NCBI GenBank assembly: GCA_028023455.1
Contig: JAQFVV010006502.1
Coordinates: 372,001-436,000 of the forward strand
Length of the DNA stretch: 64,000 bases
Origin: Epiperipatus broadwayi
Lineage: Eukaryota; Onychophora; Udeonychophora; Euonychophora; Peripatidae
Direction: 5' to 3'
The position numbers and the translations under genes were made by a program. The number at the start of each line of letters is the position of its first letter. Positions within the stretch are counted from its first letter, which is position 1. The notes beneath the pieces were generated by a model, which saw nothing but the letters and a program-made list of their open reading frames with translations, searched no databases and was not told the origin of the DNA. Positions 58,882-64,000 of the stretch are shown piece by piece.

Positions 58882-59247
58882 TTTCATATACACTTCAATG
58901 CAAACAAATTAAGACCAGTGATAAATGGGAAGGGATCATATTTTGATAAGGTATCTAAATGGTTAGTACATAATATTTTTAAAAAATACATTGATAAGAA
59001 AAACAGTGCTTTTATAAAAAACAATAAGGAATTAATTAAGGAAATTAAAGAAAAAGTTAATAAGTATAATAAATACAGATTGACAATGATTAAGATAGAT
59101 ATAGTGTCGATGTACATGAATTTAAATGTAGATAAAGTAATAGATTTAGCAATTAATAAATATATGGAAGATGAAGAAAAATTAATAGAAATACCAATAA
59201 TTAAATTAAAACAGATTCTGGAGTTGTGTTGTAAGGAAGGAAAATAA
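58882..59247 (+). pseudogene. Penelope-like element reverse transcriptase, N-terminal RT fragment
   Basis: An open stretch of about 120 codons matches the first RT motifs of PLEs: KLRPVINGKGSYFDKVSKWL (equivalent to the LRPI.S..GSPTYELSK motif, about 58906-58965) and, 50 residues on, MIKIDIVSMYMNLNVDKVID (about 59086-59145), the motif with the first catalytic Asp (FDI.SLFTNIP type). The frame ends at LELCCKEGK with a stop at 59247. The catalytic YxDD box and GIY-YIG are not found downstream, so the copy is 3'-truncated, which is unusual for a target-primed element. It is less decayed than the copy at 45290-46692. The overlapping minus-strand frame at 58884-59117 is its shadow. Confidence 0.75.
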
Positions 59248-60292
59248 AGTTTTTAAAAAAAATTTCTTGCAAGAACGTGAAAGAGAAGAATAAGAGAATA
59301 TTTTTAATTTATTTTATTTTGGCTATCAAAGAATATCAGTGACAATACTATCAAGATATACAAAATTTTTACAGTTACCTAGTTAAATTCTATCAATTTT
59401 GATTTTTTTTTCATTATTTTATTCAAATCATTGTTTTGTTGTGGCCATGTATATACATAATATTTATCTTTATGCTTTTTTGTTTAGTCTTTTTAAGTCG
59501 ATTTACATGTTTGTTTTTTATTTTCTTCTATAATATCTTCTATATATCTTATGTTGTTAATTCATTCTACATGCTGACGTTTCTTTTCACTTTCTTTTAA
59601 ATTTACTATTAATTTTTCATAATTGTGATGATTATTCTATTTTCAATTTTGAATTGTTTTTCAATTTATCCAAACATTATCATCTGTGTTTCTGTGTATC
59701 TTTATAGCTTCTCATTCAAGTGTGTCATACGCTTTGTTAATTTTGTATATGAACTATCATAAATAATTTTTAGGAAGGAAGTTATTTTATTTCTTTTTAT
59801 TAAATAAAGAATAATGTTGCTCACATTTCCAATGCTTCAAACTTCTTCAAGTCAAAAAATATCATGTTGAATGCAAAGGAATAAAAGTACTATTAGTTTT
59901 ATTACTATCTACTCATATTGGAACACTTGGTTTAATTTATTCCTACTGAATAATAAAAAGTACTGAAATTGTATTTTGTTTTTTTAAAAAATAAATGTAC
60001 ATAATTTCACCCATGTCCAATTAAAAAAAAAAAGTACCTTTGAGCCCAAAATGTCCAAAGAGTTTATAATTATTATATATAGTTTATTTTAAATTCTTCT
60101 TTCAGATCCTTATAAATTTTATCCTAGTTTGAAGATTAAATATAGACTTTGAAGCTGTTATTATTTTTTGTTGTTTGTTAATAAAATGAGAAAACAAGGG
60201 AAAAATCAAAACAATTTTAATTGTTAGTTAGAGAAACCCCTTATATATATATATCAAAAAAATTAAATAAAAAAAAACTAACCAAAGGAAAA

Positions 60293-60294
<2 letters not shown>
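59248..60294. other. AT-rich DNA, nothing firmly recognised
   Basis: A minus-strand string reading NKAYDTLE near 59725-59750 faintly recalls an RT motif, but has no supporting neighbours. Confidence 0.45.

Positions 60295-60295
<1 letters not shown>

Positions 60296-60381
<86 letters not shown>
60296..60381. repeat. (TA)n microsatellite
   Basis: About 42 uninterrupted TA units. The frame 60221-60466 that crosses it (YIYIYI...) is the repeat, not a gene. Confidence 0.95.
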
Positions 60382-63237
60382 TGTAATCTTATGTTTGGGC
60401 TTGATGTTTCTCAAGCTATATTTTATTAATCTATTAACTAAAATTTTAAATTTTAATCAGCAATAATCTTACTTATTAAATCTGTGATTTAATACAGTAG
60501 TGTGGTTTAATGATTGTTAATTTTGGTGAAAGAAAATATGAAAATTTAATAAATGAATCTCTGTAGAACGGTAAAGAGTTGGACTGTTCAATATATATGC
60601 TAACTCTCTGCCAGATTGTGTGCAAGACTTTTCATATACAGTATGTCAGATAAATTAGTTTTCATAATTTCAATATAATAATTTAATATTGTTATTAAAT
60701 AAAACCATAGAAATACTTAATATTTTTATTATTACAATAGCTTTTCATCATACTTAAAATTATAATTATTTTAATTTAAACAATATAATTAATCATTAAA
60801 TAAATTTTACTCTAGTTTAAAATATTATTGAACAGTTTAATTAATTATCATTTGTGTTTAAAGGTGGAGATTTACTAATTATAGACAAATATAATCACTT
60901 ACAATAATTTTATTGCTTTATTATTTGTACACTCAGCCCCTTTGTTAAAAGTCTATAAATAGACTGGCACAAATAAAGAAAGTGAAATTATCATAAATTC
61001 AGGATTATTATTATAGATTGGGGAAGACTATTGTAGATTGTCAGGAAGGCTATTACTGTTCATTGGAAAAAATAGTCAATTGTGTGTTGAAATTTATTAC
61101 TAATATGTAATAAAAGTAATGTATTTTTTTTATTATTAATTGATAAACCATGAAGTAAAATTTAAAGGACCTTTCACCCACAGGAGAATACATTGTTGAC
61201 CACCAGCTGACAGTTTGAAATTGGAGTTCACAGACCAAAGAAATTTATATCAAGAAATTGGCTGCCAAAAAAGAACATAACTATAAGAAATTTAAAAAAA
61301 GATGTAAACCTGAATTTTCAACAAATATCTCATAAGTGTTTTAGTTATAACAGCAGTAAGATACATAGTAAACATTGCTATAATAAATTTAAAATTGTAA
61401 TAGAAAATAAACTTGGGATTTTTTTTCATAAGGAAAATGGAAAGTGATTTATATTTAAAATTATATCCAATTTTAAGTGCTGTTTTTCCTAATACACTCT
61501 TAAAATTCCTTTATTAAAATGAAATACTATCTTAAACTAGACTGTTATACACTGATAAATTTAATTAACATGATAAAATTTACAAAATATGGGGAAAAAT
61601 AATTAAAATTATCTTATTGCTTTTAATTTAGTAGCAATAACATTCATACCCACTTAAGTTCATTAATTATGAGTTAATGGACTATTGACATTAAAGTTAT
61701 TAAAAAAAATAGGTTATTGAAATTCTTAATATAAAATACTAGAAATTATCTTAAACTTAATGAAAGACTGGATGTGACTTTACAAGTTTTTGGTGAAATC
61801 GTCACATTCATTAATAAAATAAAGGTATTTCACCAATATTACTTTAGATTTCAGCTTCATTTTCAATGTATAATTTATTGTGTTAATAATATTGTAAATG
61901 TTAAATGTACAATAGAATATTTGCTTGATAGTAACAACTCAAGAAGCAAGAAATCTATAAATTATTACTCTGAGCAAAATTAAATAAATAAATCAGTTTA
62001 TTATAAATCACTTTAAATAATTCTCACGTTTACCCCATTATAAGTAAATAGTTTTTACTGGAATCATTAAAAAAATCCTAGAACCCAAAGCTGTCATGAA
62101 ATGAAGTCACACACACTGCAATTTATGAAACAGGAATTGAATAGATTAAAGAAGTTAAGACTAAAAATATTTTAGCAATTATTTAATAACTGAATAATAA
62201 TAAAAAAAAACAAATGACATGATAGTATAAAATTTTAAATTTTTATTTAATCAAAAAATATATTTATGTAAAAATTATAATCAATCAATTGATTTCTTTT
62301 CATGTATTAACTTTTAATTCTTTAAGTTATTTCTTTAAAATAACTAAGATTTGGAAAAAACATTTTTAAAATCAAAGATAACAAATTTTAATTTAGCTTA
62401 ATTAACCTTTTGTTCGATTTTTAGGAGGGAAGTATAATTTAAGTTTCCAAAAAAATATTGAGAGTGCTGTTTGTTATTAATAGTACTATATTTAAAATGG
62501 ACATCAAAATTTAGTATAAATTTGTTAGACCTGATTGAAATGAATTTTCTGAATAAATATATTAATTTCTTCAATATTTACAAATTTATGGCATTCATAC
62601 AAAAATCTGTCTTCACAATGCATTATAAAATAATAAATTAAAGCAAAAAAATTTCTGAATATTGAATAAGAATCATTAATCCATAATAAATGTTAAGCAC
62701 AATATATTTTAATTGTTTTGTCTTAATAACATATTTTAATTCCTTTTTAATTTTTTTATTATTATATAAAACAGTTATTGTCAAGACTGTTTACACTAAA
62801 ATACATTAAAGTTATATTTCATGTTTTTAATATTCTCTTTCTATCTGAAATTGTATTAAAATTACTTTTAATTTGCTATACAGAGATATAAAACCTAATT
62901 TTCATAAAATTTATCAAATTATTCATTATATCAAAATTACAAACAATAAAATATTGAAAGGGTACTGCATATTAGTTGTGCAACATAGTAGAGATGGTAA
63001 ACCTTTTCACATTTGTGATAAATGTCTAACCTTGTGAGCCCAATCATATAAACCATGTGATCCCATCCAATCTCATCCAATAACATGATCAGTTTATACT
63101 TTCATTTATTGTCAAAATTTTGTTCAGACAAGTTCTTCTCAAAGTATTTTTTATTTCAATGCTGATTTATTTTGTTCCAATTTTTTAATTAATACTACAA
63201 TTTTTTCTTGTTTTTTTTTAAAAAAATACAGTACAAA
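60382..63237. other. AT-rich intergenic DNA, nothing recognised
   Basis: A slightly G+C-richer patch at 61165-61240 could not be assigned. No repeat family recognised. Confidence 0.5.
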
Positions 63238-63828
63238 ATGATGAACATTTTACCCACTACTGAGATCATTGTGGTTGAGTACATCCACACTTCAGACAAG
63301 CAATGGCACTGTAACATTCAAGGATGTAATAATAAAATAGGTCTTCATAAGGGAACATAGTTGGAGGATTCCAGAATTCCATTTTTGACAGCAATCCAGT
63401 TTATTTACAACTGGGCTCACAAATTAACATTCATAGAATAGGAAAAAAAACAGAGTTTGCTTTAGCAGAAAAAAACATGACATTGGAGGTCTCAACAAAA
63501 TAACTGAAATTGACAAGAGCCTTTTGCATAAAAAGAGAAAAAAATGCAAACCAGATGAATTCTTCCAGAACAGTGAATGATTACTGGTTTGTGCAGGGAG
63601 GATAAAGAGTGATTCATCATGAGAATTTGTCGTAGAACAGTGGCAACTGTGATGGAAGCCATGAAACAAAATGTGAAAGAGGAATCAAAAATTTGTTTAG
63701 ACTGTTATAAAACCTATAAAACTGCTGAATTATGAGCTGCCAGTTACTAACCATTTTGATATAAATCATACTGGATGACATCAAAAAAATTAGTCCACCA
63801 CATTGAAGAAATACTAAAAATGAAGTAA
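63238..63828 (+). pseudogene. Merlin/ISXO2-like DDE transposase, fragment
   Basis: Blocks in order resemble the IS1595/ISXO2-type transposases of eukaryotic Merlin elements. NNKIGLHKGT then LEDSRIPF and IQFIYNWAHKLTF (about 63330-63435) correspond to the degenerate zinc-ribbon end and the following helix. In another frame, GGLNKITEIDKSLLHKKRKK (about 63487-63546) carries the first catalytic Asp in EID. RRTVATVMEAMKQNVKEESK then CLDCYKTYKTAEL (about 63627-63735) match the region of the second catalytic Asp (S/LDC..Y). The final acidic residue region is not recognisable. At least six stops or shifts. No Merlin terminal repeats or 8-9 bp duplications seen. The overlapping minus-strand frames at 63424-63862 are shadows. 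Confidence 0.7.
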
Positions 63829-64000
63829 TTTCAGTTTTTTTGGTTGGTTTTGAAAAATACATTTACTACTTATTAACATTTCTGGTGATGATCCTGTGCA
63901 GGCATTATATTGCACAATCATGTGTTAAATAAGTCTCCACTTTGAGAAAAATAAAAAAATAACTTTTAGTCTCCATTTTGAAACAAAATTTTATTCACTT
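63829..64000. other. Window end, nothing recognised
   Basis: Short AT-rich remainder. The pair AGTCTCCACTTTG (about 63931) and AGTCTCCATTTTG (about 63969) is a short direct repeat. Confidence 0.5.

Noticed and set aside
59700-59770. Minus-strand NKAYDTLE string recalling an RT motif
   Set aside because: No neighbouring RT motifs in any frame; likely chance.
61053-61238. 61-codon minus-strand frame in a slightly G+C-richer patch
   Set aside because: Short, single-exon, no family match, and no supporting signals.

Overview
The window looks like gene-poor intergenic DNA (or very large introns) from an AT-rich animal genome, most likely an invertebrate. By eye the G+C is well under 30%. There is no bacterial-style gene packing, no intact ORF above about 130 codons outside simple repeats, and (TA)n, (TTC)n and (AAC)n microsatellites are abundant. 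The recognisable sequences are decayed metazoan transposable elements: Penelope-like elements (PLEs), LINEs, a hAT-type gene related to KIAA1586, a Merlin/ISXO2-like transposase, tRNA-derived SINEs, MITEs and foldback elements. I could not fix the phylum. I recognised no complete host protein-coding gene and no tRNA, rRNA or CRISPR array.

Layout. 1-5.2 kb: two copies of a foldback family (here called Fb), an inverted SINE-like repeat and a LINE reverse-transcriptase fragment. 7.0-7.7 kb: a DNA transposon with 51-bp terminal inverted repeats. 9.0-10.2 kb: a tRNA-like SINE and a 286-bp near-perfect hairpin MITE. 12.5-14.5 kb: an intronless, broken hAT/KIAA1586-like gene. 14.8-15.7 kb: the best Fb copy, with 12-bp flanking direct repeats. 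16.3-16.6 kb: another hairpin MITE. 18.5-20.9 kb: a PLE C-terminus with a GIY-YIG domain, its (TA)n tail, and a PLE tandem repeat holding a hammerhead-ribozyme-like motif. 28.0-29.9 kb: a LINE reverse transcriptase abutting an Fb fragment. 32.0-33.1 kb: a 375-bp-arm palindrome of PLE C-termini, then a second hammerhead motif. 34.4-34.7 kb: a MITE. 37.1-38.5 kb: the only G+C-richer block, a possible promoter and first exon. 41.3-43.8 kb: a 0.6-kb (TTC)n tract and three tandem arrays. 45.3-46.7 kb: a decayed PLE reverse transcriptase plus GIY-YIG. 46.7-53.4 kb: a giant inverted repeat with about 2-kb arms carrying a LINE endonuclease; its right arm is interrupted by an Fb insertion. 54.3 kb: the best-preserved hammerhead motif. 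57.1-57.4 kb: a MITE. 58.9-59.2 kb: a PLE reverse-transcriptase fragment. 63.2-63.8 kb: a Merlin-like transposase fragment.

The elements do not form a pathway. What links them is self-complementarity: at least eight independent long inverted repeats, three hammerhead-like motifs tied to PLE sequence, and an Fb family whose variable 10-13 bp flanking duplications look more like retroposition than cut-and-paste. All calls come from reading motifs by eye; none was checked against a database.
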